Origin: Pomphorhynchus laevis
Taxonomy: Eukaryota > Acanthocephala > Palaeacanthocephala > Echinorhynchida > Pomphorhynchidae
NCBI GenBank assembly: GCA_012934845.2
Contig: WNNJ02002733.1
Coordinates: 1-64,000, forward strand
Direction: 5' to 3'
Length of the DNA: 64,000 nt
The notes below the pieces were generated by a model. It did not search any database. It saw nothing but the letters and a program-made list of their open reading frames with translations, and was not told where the DNA came from. Positions 11,421 through 23,251 of this stretch are shown piece after piece. Made by a program: the position numbers and the translations under genes. Every line of letters begins with the position of its first letter. The first letter of the stretch is position 1.

Positions 11421-13600
11421 TAAATAAAATAATTAACATATAATTAAAAAATTCAATAACAATTTCAATTTGTGAACATTTAAAGATATTGAATGTTTGA
11501 AATAAAGTGTTGATAATATCCAAGATGGATAGCTAATCCATGCTAGGTAAATGTACAAAAAATCAATTTTAATGACTGAATAACATAGGAATTGCAGGAT
11601 TTATAATCTCTCACTAACGAGAAGAGAACCTAGCATGACGAAGTCTTGGACATTTCTCTTCCAATTGAAAATTGGATTGAAGATTGATGTGTGCATATCC
11701 AGTAAAGTAAAGCTCCCCACGAAATGTTATGAATCAAATGCTGTATTGAACTAATTAATGAGAGAAACCATTCGCCATATGATTGGATCGTCTGTGAAAA
11801 ATGGTCTCCACTGAACTATATATATCGTAGTATTTGCATCCACTAATATGTCTAGTTGGTATCTGTCCTAATATATTCATTATAATAATGAATTGTTGTC
11901 ACGAATCCGCACGGATTCGTGTAATCTGCTTACGCTCACATGTAGGAATGCATATGCTCTTCGTAATACAATCAGTGATATTATAAGATCACATGGTTGT
12001 GTTTCGCAGTATCCAGCAAATGAGTGTTACTGATGGCCAAATATATGGGCAAATTGATTCGCTTGCAAAATAATGCTTATTTTAACGTACGTCGGCTTTA
12101 AGGGGTAACAATATCTGTTACTTCACAGATTATGATAGATTATGCCCTACTTCTATTAAAGTATGATGGTAAAGAAGTACTTCACTTAATTTAAAGCAAT
12201 TCCATTGTACTAAGGCATATAATTCATTATCGATTGCTTTAATCAGTCAGGATAGTATCTTAATCGAAGCGCTTCAGATGGACACGAATTTATAAATTGA
12301 ATTCCTTGGCCTTAGCATTCCTTGCCTGATTGTGCCATAAACTGATTGTTTTGCAGAGAAAGGGAATGAAGGAATATACATAACATAAACTTGAGTTACT
12401 GCAATACTATCTATTGTAGAAAATGTATAGCACATTTTGGTTATACTACATATTACAGCGTGATGATCCATTCAGACCTGATTTAAATAGATAAATGAAC
12501 GCAAAAAAAACGTTTATTTACTGTGTGAGGTTTTGGAGAAATTATAGAAATCAATGCAGGTTTAAATGTCCAGAATTACAGCTTACTCAAATAACAGACA
12601 AAATGTAAAATTTGATGAAATTTGAAGAGTTCAGTGCATAACAAATAAATAATATGTATGTTGAACTAAATGTATGTAGTCGTAAAATTGTTTAAATTTT
12701 AAAAAGTTTAAATTTTTGATAAGAATTGAATTTTTCAATATTTTTTATATTATTATCTCCTATGATAGTATTATGTTAACTAACTTGATCGTAAATATTA
12801 TTTATAAATAATAATTAAATAATTTATATTATAATTAATAATAAAAATATAAATTATAATAATAAAATAATAAACAGTAATATAATAATTTATTATTAAA
12901 ATAATAAAATAAAAAATATAATAATCAATCAACCGGTCTTTATTTGAGTACATATTGCCATTATTTAATATTAGCAACAATCAATCAGTATTTGAAAACT
13001 AATAAAACAAAAAATGGATCAAAGAAAATTAAAAAAATACAAAAACATTGTTTTTTGAAGAGAATTACAAATAGTTTATTTAATTAAAGATGACGGTTTT
13101 TAAATTTCCTTTTTTGTAAAAATCTATAATGTCTAGCTTTATTTTGAAAAATAGATGATAACACTCAAAGATGAGTTGCCATTAGTTTATGAAGCGGTAA
13201 ATGATATGTTGATAAAGAGTGGATAACTATGCGTCAGCAAATAACGGATGATTGCATTGTAAATAATCGTCAATCAATTTGGTGTTAAACCCAGCTTTCG
13301 TAAACTGCGTAACATGACATTTCCAAGATAACTTGTTGAAAAAACGTACTCCTTTAACATTACCAAAACCAACTGATAAGTCCAAAGTTTTCTAAACAGC
13401 TAACCATATACGAATGGGATTTCAAATCAAAGCAAATTATCTTGAATTTAGTCAAATTAAAATACAAATTATTTTTAAGAGTCCAGTTTTGAACAGGGGC
13501 TATTTCATTCTAAATTAGCTTATTGGATTTTGAATCGGTATTATACACATTAATGATTGTAAAATCATCCGTGGATTTGCGTAGAAAGAACTGGGTTCTG
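11421..13600. other. Non-coding AT-rich DNA with one perfect hairpin
   Basis: No gene is recognised. The only clear structure is 11900-11921, a perfect 10-bp inverted repeat CACGAATCCG/CGGATTCGTG around a CA dinucleotide. ORFs at 11326-11523, 12274-12471 and 12798-12980 are low in complexity and carry no motif. Confidence 0.5.
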
Positions 13601-16175
13601 AAAAAAAGGTTTAGTTTTACGTGACACATGCGTGCCGGCGCACGCTTACATGACAACAAGAAAAATCTAAATCATGTGTCGAGAAGGTGAGTACGGAGGC
13701 CGCATTTGAATACAAAAGAGGGATCGCGGCTGACGTCAATTGGGAGTTGATTCCAGGCGAGTAAGGCTGTGATTAGGAAAGATCGGAGACCGTAGTTGTT
13801 AGAGTAATTGGGAACGTAGACTAAGATGGAATGACGGGAACGCAGTGATAGAGAGGTGAGACGAGTGTCGTCTAAGAAAGGGATGTTAATGAAGGATGGG
13901 GCGCAGACAGCGATGAGACGAAAATTTACTAGAAAAAGGCGAAGTTGCATGCGGATCAAGGATGGTAGGCCAGGAGAGTATGGTAAGATATATGGATATG
14001 TGGTCAAAGCGACGGAGACGTAGGAGCACTCGAACGGCGGAGTTGATGATGCGTTGTAGGAATAAGATGATGAATTTTGGATAATTGGCGAAAAAGCTGA
14101 GGTACTAATCCATTTTAGGAAACAAAAGCGATTAAAGAAGAAACATACAGGAACTGAAGTCGATAAGTGGACGGAATCGGCGGATGTCACGGAGAATTAA
14201 GTTAGACGAGCGGACCTTGTCACGGACGAAGGGTTTAAGGGAAAGGTGATCATCGAAATGGAAGCCTAATAAAGTGAGATTGTGGACTATAGGGATGATC
14301 GATGAGGCAAAATATACAGTGGGAGGAGATATGTTTAGTTTACGGGGAAGGATCCACATTATTTTGGACTTTTCGGGGTTTAGAACGAGACGAAGATGAT
14401 AGATAGGTTTGTAGATAGAAGAAAGACAGTTGGAGGCAGAAATTGTGATATCGTGTATGCGATGGGTGGGTGTATGAGCAATTATGAGGATGCTATCGGT
14501 GTGTTGCATTACGTTAAAGGAGAAAGGTTTAATAAACTGAGAGAGATCGTCAAGCAGAAGAGAGAAAAGCAGGGGACCTAGGACTGAATTTTGTGGGACC
14601 CCTAAAAAATAGGGATGGGAGGGGAGGATGATGAATTCGAACAGACGCGAAAGGAACGATCGGATAGATATGAGGCAAATCATGCTACGGAGGTGGAAGA
14701 AAAGCAGTAATCATAACGAAGGCGAGAAATGAAAACGAAGTGGTCGACTATGTCGAAGGCGGATGAGAGGTCGAGGGAGATGATAACGCTATACAGAGCC
14801 TTGTCTCGAGAAATGAGTATGTCGTTGTAAACTGTCATGCAGGCGATTTCTGTGGAGTGATTAGAGCGAAAAGCGGATTGGAAAGACGGTACAGATTGGA
14901 TGAGGAGATATGCGCGTTGATCTGTATTAAGGTGAGGCGTTCTAAGGTCTTAGAAAGAGCAGGAATTAGTGAAATGTGACGATAGCTAGAAGGAAGTGAG
15001 GGTCGAGCAATTGTTTCTTAAGGGAGAGACGAACGATTGCGGATTTCCAGTGTGAAGGGGAGATACAACTGCGGATGGACGACTTAAACAAAGTTGTGAG
15101 AAAAAAGGATATCGATGATCATAAGGATTTAAGTATGTGGGATGGCAGGGATCGACAGGTGAGGATTTGTTGGGTAAGGACATGAGGGCAGATGAAACTT
15201 CGGTAGGTGAGACAGGGAGAAGATGAAATAGTTTTGGGAGGATGATGCGAGGCGAGTAGTAGTGAGATGGAATGGAAACGGGGTTGTGAGAGAGCAACGT
15301 GTATACTTTGGTCTTAAGAAATGACGAATAATCATTGGGATTGATGTTGCAAGACGAAGAGGAGCGAGAAAGGATTGAGTTAAAAGTATGCCAGGAAGAC
15401 TTGAAGTGTTGACTTTAAGACTTGAAGTGTTGATTTTATGCTGCCTGGAGTTGCATTTGGTACGTAGTAGATGGAGATGATACCAGCGAAGATCAAAATA
15501 GGAATCACGAAGAGACGGAGTGAGCGAGCGAATATCACGTCTGAGAGAACGGCGATGGACTCAAAAAGCATGAAAAAGTCGACGCTTTGAAAGTAGACAT
15601 TGGATGTCAAACCATGGGGCTCGGTGAGGGTGAGACTTTAAGAGAAAGATAAGATCAAGAGTGGATGTGAGTTCAGATTCGAAAAGAAAAGCAAGATCGT
15701 GAGGAGAGGATAATGTTATTGTGATAGAAGATAGAGCCGATTTAAGTAAGAGGGAGCGAAGGGGGGGGCCAAGATTTCTCCAAGGGCGAAGTAGATTGGT
15801 AGGTGTGTGAAGCGGATAGTGGTTAGAAGTGAAATCAAGGGTGACGAGAAAGTGATCGTCTAAACGAGGATCGGAGATAGACAGTGAGGTGTATACAGCA
15901 AAACGATCGGGGACAGCGATGATGTCGAGTGTTCCGCCAAGGATATTTGTGGAGCAGTGGAGATAAGTTTGTAATTGTAGTTTGATAGAATTCTGATGAA
16001 CCAGATGGAATCATTGGAAGAGGGGCGGTCTAGGCGGATGTTGAAGTCGCCTAGAACGAGTGAAAGGATGGAGTACAAATAACAATGAGAAAGGAGATCA
16101 GCTAGTTCGGTAAAAATTAAGGATGTAGGAGCTGATGAACCAAGATGATGTAATATGGCAAGATCCAGAGAGGCG
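13601..16175 (-). mobile_element. LINE family A copy A1 (CR1/L2-like), 5' truncated
   Basis: Reading leftwards from 16175 the copy holds the end of the endonuclease (LVLGDFNIRLDRPSS at about 16050), the RT, and the family's C-terminal domain, ending in the 3' hairpin at 13630-13645 and an A-rich tail at 13601-13610. Motif B survives as GVPQNSVLGPLLFSLL (the usual QG is QN), and the catalytic YADD is replaced by HTDS, so this copy is dead. Numerous frame breaks are present. A doubled segment GACTTGAAGTGTTGA lies at about 15397-15436. Its left-hand neighbour is unique DNA; its truncated 5' end abuts the 3' tail of LINE E1. The part 14611-15216 is almost identical to copy A5. Confidence 0.9.
13630..13645 (-). 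other. 3' hairpin of LINE family A
   Basis: Minus-strand GCGTGC-GCCG-GCACGC, a perfect 6-bp stem with a 4-nt loop, just before the CAT...CACGTAAAA tail. The same hairpin closes copies A2, A3, A4 and A5 (loop GCTG); A6 has one stem mismatch. In CR1/L2-type LINEs the 3' end is the part bound by the reverse transcriptase, so a role in template recognition is likely but inferred. Confidence 0.75.
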
Positions 16176-16197
16176 CACTTACGTACGTGATATTATA

Positions 16198-18470
16198 TTA
16201 TTAATAATAAAGACTTTGTTAAATAACTATATAACCACTAAAAACGTTTTAAAAATAAAACACAGAAAAGAACAAAGAAATTCAGGCTAGTTGACAGTAG
16301 AGTCTTCACAGTGTCACGGCCTCAGATCAACACAGGAATCTGGGCCCTCCAGTCAATCCAACACGCCGCTCTCCGACTGAACCACACGGGGCCTTTCACG
16401 CCCCCCCCCCGAAGAATCCAATCGAGGCGGACTATGATGGTAATCTCTAGACGAGAAGCTTGAGAAACTTCTTTTTGGTGGCAGGAGCGCTATGAAAGAC
16501 TGCCACCTGCGATTTGTTGGAGTTTAAAATAAGATTGAATGAGGGTAACTGATCTTTTTATCTTAAAAAGAAACGGCTGATGTCTGAGATTACATCTTTG
16601 CACCTGCGTCCAGAAAATAGGGCGATGGTATCATCAGCGTACACATCTATATGTTGATCGAGTTTAAATTTTTGATAAGTTCAATGGAGGCAGCAAGATA
16701 CAAGATTGGAGAAAGTGGGGAACCTTGAGGCACACCTGTAATAGGGTAGAACTGACGCGCATCGGGGTCATCTTCATAAAAGAATTGCTTGGTATACAAC
16801 AATATTTATACCCTGTTAGCAATTCTCGCAGGCAATTCAAGAAACCTAAGAAAAGATATAACAAAAGGAATGGAAATGCGGTCGAATGCAGCAGAATAGT
16901 CTAGAACAACAGCCACAGCAAGCTGATGACTGTTACTCTGACAAAACCTGTGCACATTACATATTGCAGTATGGACCGAGCGATCTTTTACGTACCCATG
17001 AAAACATGTGGAATTAAATCTCACCTACTTAGATGGTCGCGAATTTTACGCGCAAGCGCCTTTTCGTAAATGGAGATAAAAATGTTTTGAATCGAGATAG
17101 GTTGGAGATCTTTTGGACATGAAATCGATTTCTTTTTTGGTAAAAAAACACGACGGCTAATATTAATGCCAGCAACTTCGGACGGGGATACTAGTAGCAT
17201 TGCGATGGCGACCTACTTTCTCTGACTGTCTGTCAAAAGCTGACAGACCCGAGTAGAGAGTGACGCATGGAATTTGGGGGTGCCTGGAATTGGCCCGCGG
17301 GAGTTTAGGATATCTGTGACAGATAAGTCCCTGCTTCCGAAATCACACCAACGCGGGATTGGTTGGGGAGATTGAGTGGCTCCATAATTATGTAGGGATA
17401 GTGACTCCTCCAAAACTTTGTCAGGCCCATGCAACTGATCCAACCCAAAGGCCTAGCCTTCCAGCAGACAAACTTTTCCTTCTTGAATATCTTCCAAAAG
17501 GAAGACTGAGAAGTGTTAAAGCGAGCTATGATCACCCTATCTTTGCACAGCTGGAACCTATATATAGTGCTCCAGTATTCATTCGAGAGGACATGTCTGG
17601 CGGAAATAAAGAGATTGGGAAGGTGTAGCATTTTAGCTAGGATCTTGAGTTTTGTTCAAGTGGGATTGTATATTCGACCTTTATAGGTAGTCGAAAGGAT
17701 TGCGGTAGCTTGTGATGAGAGGTAGGAATTAAATTCGATCAAGCTCGCATTGCCAATTCTGGGGAAGAGTTGGATAGCTGCCTGAAAGAAAGCCACTCTG
17801 ATCGGATTAAAGTGAAACCTCCTTTGAAGCAACGCATCTTCCTCTATCCGCTAACGAATTTGGTCATGAGAGGTGGTCTGTTTTGGCGTGATTGCTCAGT
17901 ACCGATGGGTTTCAACAACCACATCATATGTAGCAGTAATATGTCGAGAAGAGAATTAGTCGTTGAGCAATGAAAGGTCGGGGAAGGTGGTTTGTGAATA
18001 AGATAGTGGTTTATGTTCCTGCGGATTGCTGCATTAATCCGACGACCAGTTCTGTCGTTAAAGTCACCAAGTAGCATGTCATAACCACTACCCAGTATAC
18101 GATCCAGGAGGTCAGTGTTGTGAATTTCTCCTGGCCGGATATAGATATTGGATATGCTTATGCGTTTACCGTTTTTTACAGAGTAATATAGCTAAACAAG
18201 ACAGGCTGGACAAGAATAGTTTAGTAAGAGGGATAGACATAAAGAGCACTTTACTAGGGTTAAAATACCTTGAGATGAAGATGAGTGAGGTTGGGTTATG
18301 TACAGAGTATAGTGGGTGTAGATGTGCTTAGAGATAAATCGAGTAATGTCCTAGGGGAGCCGGATAGACCGCTTCTTCTGAAGGACTATTACATCTGCAT
18401 ATTTACCAGATAGAAGGCTAAGGGCGGAAGCACCTCCGAATTCCACTGAAAGATATTCAGTAAAAAATGC
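16198..18470 (-). mobile_element. LINE family E copy E1, ORF2 (endonuclease + RT) and 3' tail
   Basis: Second half of a nearly full-length I/R1/Jockey-type LINE. APE endonuclease: about 18470-17800, with NIYIRPGE and DMLLGDFNDRTGRR (the GDFN motif). Linker and RT: 17631-16600, with FHGYVKDRSVHTAI, then AVVLDYSAAFDRI (motif A with its catalytic Asp) and a preserved VYADDTIAL (motif C) near 16640. Several stops and frame shifts interrupt the ORF. After the RT comes a run of C (about 16400), a tRNA-like segment (16330-16402) and a tail ending AACAAAGTCTTTATT at about 16198. The matching plus-strand copy E2 is at 59331-62005. Confidence 0.9.
16330..16402 (-). other. tRNA-like segment in the 3' tail of LINE E1
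   Basis: Minus-strand sequence GGCCCCGTGTGGTTCAGTCGG continues into AGAGCGGCGTGTTGGATTG and GAGGGCCCAGATTCC. TGGTTCAGTCGG matches the internal A box of tRNA genes (TRGCNNAGNNGG) at nearly every position, and GGCCCAGATTC is a decayed B box about 35 bp further on. The same segment lies at the ends of E2 (61788-61860) and E3 (26215-26300) and heads the SINE at 22089. It is a part of the element, not a host tRNA gene. Confidence 0.75.
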
Positions 18471-19560
18471 TCTTGATTACTTTGCATTGTGTTAAGTTAG
18501 TTGGAGTGGGATGTCTCTTCCTAGTCGGAACCAGATGTGAGAAGGTTTCCCTTCTTACACCCGGCTGGGAAATGTTGATACACTTGCCCACGGGCGATAT
18601 CTTAATTTCCCATGTTAGCCGCGTCCGCCAGTCTCCAAAAGTTTGTTTGCTGTTTAGATATCGTAAACGATGGCACTGTCTTGGAAGAAGGCATATGTTT
18701 CTTGGAGGAGGATGTAGATCTCTTTTTAGAATCAGTATTAGAAAGATTTGATTTAGCTCTCTTCTTGGAAGACACGGCAACCGAAAAAGAGGCTATTGTC
18801 GCGGGTATATTTGTCGTCAAATGGGCTATCAGCGATTGAATTGATCGTGCTGTTTCTTTTTGAAGCGATTTAAAGAAACTAAACATCTCTTCCACATTAA
18901 TTCCTGATTAGCCACACTCCGTATTTGTCCTAGTGGAGGAGAGTGTACGTTATTCTTTATTGAATGTCTACTCACATAATCTTTGAAAACCGAGCATTTT
19001 CATGACCAAGAAGGGTGTTTGAGTCCACAGCTAGTACATCTGGGATCAAGCTTGCACTGTGCGTCATGGTCTACATCATCTGAATCATGGACACCACAAG
19101 TCCTTTTTCTTCAACAGGTTGAGCTCCAATGTCCTCACATATGACAGGTATTACAGCGTGGAAACGTGAGGTTGTTTGTGCTTGCCACTGTGAAATTCAG
19201 ATTGCAGCCCATAAACGGATTTGATGCAGAGTTCGATAGGATATAAGCGTTGTCTTCCTCAGTGTTCGCAAATGGAATGGGGAGATTTTGATTTTCTCTA
19301 TTCTTAATAAAACGAATATTATATAAAGAATAACGTTTTTTTAAATCATATTTTTCTAGATCGGGAAGTATACTTGTTGTCTTTACAAATACCATAATTG
19401 GTTTTGATACCAGTGTTCCTTTGTTGAAAAAATTTTCTTTAAAGAATTTAGTGTAGGAGGTTGCTATGCCAGAAGAAACAAAAGAAATTCTATAGTAATT
19501 ATTCATTACTTTGACGGAATTAATCATGATACTGTTAGGTTGTAAGCTTATAACTTTCCT
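18471..19560 (-). mobile_element. LINE family E copy E1, ORF1 (gag-like, CCHC knuckles)
   Basis: Upstream of ORF2 on the same strand. The frame at 19527-19135 starts MINSVKVMNNYYRISF and ends at the first zinc knuckle, CNTCHM followed by GHWSSTC (C-x2-C-x4-H-x4-C, interrupted by one TGA). Further Cys/His pairs follow (RTCGVH, DAQCKLDPRCTSCGLKH). The frame at 18895-18602 (MEEMFSFFKSLQKETARS) is Lys/Ser-rich and probably the C-terminus. This architecture, a nucleic-acid-binding ORF1 with CCHC knuckles ahead of APE-RT, is standard for I, R1 and Jockey clades. The 5' untranslated part may extend to about 19800. Confidence 0.8.
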
Positions 19561-19809
19561 AAGGAATTTATTAAATTATTGGTTTTTCTGTATTGGTATA
19601 GAAGGGGTGACGTTCACTAGGTTAACTAGTTTTCAATTACCCGATTAAGAGCAATTAAGTCACTAACCTTTAATTCAGAAGATCCAGTTGTAATTGTTGA
19701 TTTAAGTGTGTGTTTTCGTAGTACTTTGAAGCTCCGAAACGTTCGTTGCATAGCATTATTGTGATACTGATCAAGGAGTAACTTTGAGGAGGATCTAACT
19801 TTATCAGAA
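19561..19809. other. Probable 5' leader of LINE E1
   Basis: No ORF or known motif. Because it continues directly upstream of ORF1 and is less AT-rich than the tandem repeat that follows, it is most simply the element's 5' untranslated region; no second copy in the window covers this part, so its outer end cannot be fixed. Confidence 0.35.
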
Positions 19810-20325
19810 ATATATTATCGATATTATATTATTATCATGATTAAACATAATCAACATCATTAATTTTTTATATTTAAGATTAAATTTAAAATGAATTTCT
19901 TTTTATTATTTTATTCTTCTAGTTATTTTCCATTATTATCATGATCAAACACTATATTATCATTATTACCATTATTATCAATATCATTAATTTTTTACAT
20001 TTAAGATTAAATTTAAAATGCATTTCCTTTTATTATTTTATTCTTCTAGTTATTTTCCATTATTATCATGATCAAACATTATTATCATCATTATCATGAT
20101 TATCAATATCATTAATTTTTTTATATTTAAGATTAAATTTAAAATGAATTTATTTTTATTATTTTATTCTTCTAGATATTTTCCATTATTATCATGATCA
20201 AACATTATTATCATTATTATCATTATTATCATATATTATCATTATTATTATGATTATCAATATCATGAATTTTTTATATTTAAGATTAAATTTAAAATGC
20301 ATTTCCTTTTAAAATGTTATAATAA
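19810..20325. repeat. Tandem repeat, unit about 120-140 bp
   Basis: Four copies of a unit containing AATTTTTTATATTTAAGATTA, AATTTAAAATGAATTT, TTATTCTTCTAGTTATTTTCC and ATTATTATCATGATCAAAC, with variable runs of ATTATC between them. Non-coding. Confidence 0.9.
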
Positions 20326-20349
20326 CATTTTTAAATATTTAAAATGTTA

Positions 20350-20830
20350 TTAACATATAGTTCAACATATTTAAAATTCGTCTAATTTATCTCAACAGTT
20401 TTCATTGCAATAACATATCACCGCATGCAACTGCTTCTTCTCAAATTTTCTAAATCTATTTCCTTTATGTATCGTTCAAGGAGTTACATCTTTTTAATTA
20501 TCTTCAAGCTTTGGTCGTTGATCTGCTCACATTTTAAATCTCAATTCGTTTAATTGTTTTAAAGCGTTATCATATTTCCGATTTTCTGCAGTAACTAATT
20601 GATTTAAATGTTTGAAGATACGATAGGGCTTTTTCTAATTAATTTTAAATATTTCTAGAGAAACAATTCTAAAAACTTTGAGGGTCCTAAATCCCACATC
20701 TTTATCCGCACCTATCAGTCATTCGCAACGAGTCTCTCTGCAAGCATGTGATTTTGAAATACCAAGGTTGTAAATTAGCCTGCGATAATTCACTTCAATT
20801 GCGTATAAGGTTTACTTATTACAGAATTAC
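20350..20830 (+). repeat. Dispersed repeat G, uninterrupted copy
   Basis: This segment matches, on the opposite strand, two separated pieces at 44530-44883 and 47156-47350. The pieces meet at GATTTAAA/TGTTTGAAGATA (20605-20625), exactly where LINE A5 sits in the other copy. The complementary strand gives a partly open frame (KYDNALKQLNELRFKM) kept in both copies, so it may derive from a coding sequence, but no family is recognised. Confidence 0.75.
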
Positions 20831-20870
20831 TATACTTTACTGCCAGCCAATTCTATAATTGACACCTTCG

Positions 20871-22012
20871 CTAAAAAAAAAGATTTAGTTTAACGTAGCA
20901 AATGCGTGCCAGCGCACGCTTACATGATCACAACAAAACAAAACTGTGAATCAGGTATCGAGAAGGTGTGAACGGAGGAGGTGTTTGAATGTGATAAAGG
21001 AGGGAGCGCGGCGGACGTCGAGAGGGAGTTGATTCCAGGCGAGTGAGGCGGCGACGAGGAAGGATCGGAGACCGTAGTTGTTGGAGTAATTAGGAACGTG
21101 GAGTAAGAGGGTATGACAGGAACGAAAGCGATAGCGAGGTGGGGCGAGTATCGTCTAAGAAAGGAAGGTTGATGAACGATGGGGAGCCGACAGCGATGAG
21201 ACGAAAAGTAACGAGAAAAAGGCGGAGTTTGATGCGGATGTGGATGGTGGGCCAGGAGAGTTGGGCAAAATATGTGGATGTGTGGTCGAAGCGACGGAGA
21301 CGAAAGAGCACTCGAACGGCGGTGTTGATTATTCGTTGTAGGGGTAGGATGATGGATTTTGGAGAATTGGCGAAAAGGCTAAGGCAGTAATCGATTTTAG
21401 GGAAAAGAAGCGATGAAAGAAGAGACATACAAGAACGGAAGTCGATAAGGGGGCGGATACGGCGGATGTCACAGAGAATTAAGTTAGATGAGCGGACCTT
21501 GTCACGGACGAAGGGTTTAAGGGAAAGGTGATCATCGAAATGGAAGCCTAAGAAAGTGAGATTGTGGACTACAGGGATGATCGATGAGGCAAAAGATACA
21601 ATGGGAGGAGATATGCTTGGTTTACGGGGAAGGATCCACATTATTTTGGACTTTTCGGCGTTTAGAACGAGATGGAGATTGGAGAGACGCTTGTAGATAG
21701 AAGAGAGACAGTTGGAGGCAGAAATGGCGATATCGTGTATGCGATGTGCGGGTGCATGAGCATAGATTAGAATGTCATCGGCGTATTGCATGACGTTAAA
21801 GGAGTAAGGTTTGATAAATGGAGAGAGATCGCCAAGCAAAAGAGAGAAAAGCAGGGGACCTAGGACTGAACCTTGTGGAACCCCGCAAAAAATAGGGATG
21901 GGAGGGGAGGATGATGAATTAGAACAGACGCGAAAGGAACGGTCGGATAGATATGTGGCGAACCAAGCTACGGAGAAGGAAGAAAAGCCGTAATCATAAC
22001 AAAGGCGAGAAA
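20871..22012 (-). mobile_element. LINE family A copy A2, 5' truncated, young
   Basis: Contains the C-terminal half of ORF2. An open frame at 21839-21090 begins after motif B and keeps YADDILIYAHAP (motif C intact), KSKIMWILPRK, TFLGFHFDDHLSLKPFVRDK and the terminal domain. The upstream palm region with GVPQGSVLGPLLFSLL is readable just before it. It ends in the 3' hairpin and an A9 tail at 20871. Sequence is nearly the same as A4 over the shared part, indicating recent spread. Confidence 0.92.
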
Positions 22013-22088
22013 TATTTGCATCTCACAGCATTCTCGTCAGCCTGATACATCCAACATGCCAACATGAGTATATCCAATTTGTTCACAT

Positions 22089-22308
22089 CAAGACCCCGGG
22101 TGGTTTAGTCGGAGGGCGGCGTGTTGAATTAGCTGGAGGGCTCAAATCCCACTGGACCTGAGACCATGATGGTAAAGAAGAGATAAACCAAAAGAAAGAA
22201 TGTTATAAATATTTGGGTTTTCTGACAATTTCTACTAGTTTTCAATTAATCCTTGTTATTTGTTTAGTAAAGTCTTTATTTTTACATTTAACATGCCCGT
22301 ATGCGTAC
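22089..22308 (+). mobile_element. tRNA-headed SINE with the tail of LINE E
   Basis: Starts CAAGACCCCGGGTGGTTTAG; the A box TGGTTTAGTCGG and B box GGCTCAAATCC are spaced as in a tRNA. It continues with GACCATGATGGTAAAGAAG and ends in TTTAGTAAAGTCTTTATT, the same terminal string as LINE E copies. It is bounded by a perfect 17-bp direct repeat, ATCCAATTTGTTCACAT, at 22072-22088 and 22309-22325, the target site duplication. Alternative: a LINE E copy truncated by chance at the tRNA-like segment. The intact pol III boxes and the start exactly at the tRNA head favour a SINE mobilised by LINE E. Confidence 0.75.
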
Positions 22309-22325
22309 ATCCAATTTGTTCACAT

Positions 22326-22954
22326 ATTTTTAAGCATCATTCATTGTTCATGACACCTAACAAGTAGTTGCGTTTCCTTATACTTTTACATCTTTAAAAT
22401 ACTCGATCAATTATGTACATATTTTTAGTTTCAGCTTTGAGTGGGCAGACAAACGATCGTCTGACTTCAACGCTACTGTAAATTATATCTAATGTCGAGT
22501 AAGCCCCTTAACCTCAAACTCATAACCTTGAGAATAAATTCCGTCTCATCTGATGAGATATTCATTTGATGGCAAACACTTCGTAAATTAAGACAGAGGA
22601 TTTAGAATCGAAGCAGACGACGCATCAGAATTAATGCATATTAAAAATGGTGGCATCAAAGTAGGAAGCATATAGATTTACTTTGAGGGAATAATATATA
22701 TAATATATTTTTATATTAAATTATAAAAATGTATTTATAATATATTACTTTTGATCTAATTTGTTCTACTGACAAGTTATTATTAACCCGTAGACTTTGT
22801 TTTTCCTGTAATATAACCTCTGTCAGAAATACTGAAATTATGTATTCTTGATAGTACATTATTTTTATGCAAATTTTCAAGCAAGTTTGATGTATTTTTC
22901 TGTTTTTTATAATGGAGAAGTATACATCAACAAAATATTAATTAAAATAAATTT
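22326..22954. other. Unassigned AT-rich DNA
   Basis: No gene found. The part 22870-22950, with GCAAGTTTGATG and CATCAACAAAATATTA, recurs at 53970-54080 and may be a small non-autonomous repeat. Confidence 0.4.
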
Positions 22955-23245
22955 AAGCTATTAAGCAGATTTTATACAGATGGATAACAAACAATATGCT
23001 TTATAGTTGAATAAGGTACACTAAATAATTAAATTTTATCAGAGGAAACACGTCACTAGCGCGGATTTGGCTGCTATGTTGCGTCGAAGAATAGGGGCCG
23101 TGACATGATAACATAGCAGTTCCTTCTTATGACCTCTAATCCTTATTCTAATTTACATCGTCTGTTATTTATTAATCAATTCATAATAATTGATTTTTAT
23201 TTTATATTTTAAATTTAAATTTGGACTTGATATATATATAATCTG
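22955..23245 (+). repeat. Family P 3' region, copy P2
   Basis: Begins with a piece of the RT C-terminus (AAGCTATTAAGCAGATTTTA, compare the end of the ORF at 57510) and runs through TATCAGAGGAAACACGTCA, GGCTGCTATGTTG, ATAGGGGCCG, ATAACATAGCAGTTCC and the TCAATTCATAAT...TTGATTTTTATTTT block. Its core motifs are more diverged than those of copy P5. Confidence 0.75.
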
Positions 23246-23251
23246 TATAAT

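Noticed and set aside
12798-12980. 60-codon Ile/Tyr-rich membrane protein
   Set aside because: Composition follows directly from AT-rich low-complexity DNA.
16330-16402. Host tRNA gene on the minus strand
   Set aside because: No cloverleaf with a pairing acceptor stem can be made, and the segment recurs at the same place in other LINE E copies; it is part of the element.
18990-19140. Reassigned TGA codon, suggested by TGA within zinc-knuckle motifs of LINE E1 and in family D
   Set aside because: Host exons contain no in-frame TGA, the UBA frame ends naturally in TGA, and decayed elements gain stops freely.
21139-21390. Repeated 83-codon plus-strand ORF (starts MGRVSSKKGR), also at 39443 and 45143
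   Set aside because: It lies antisense to the C-terminal domain of LINE A and is shared only because the LINE copies are alike.
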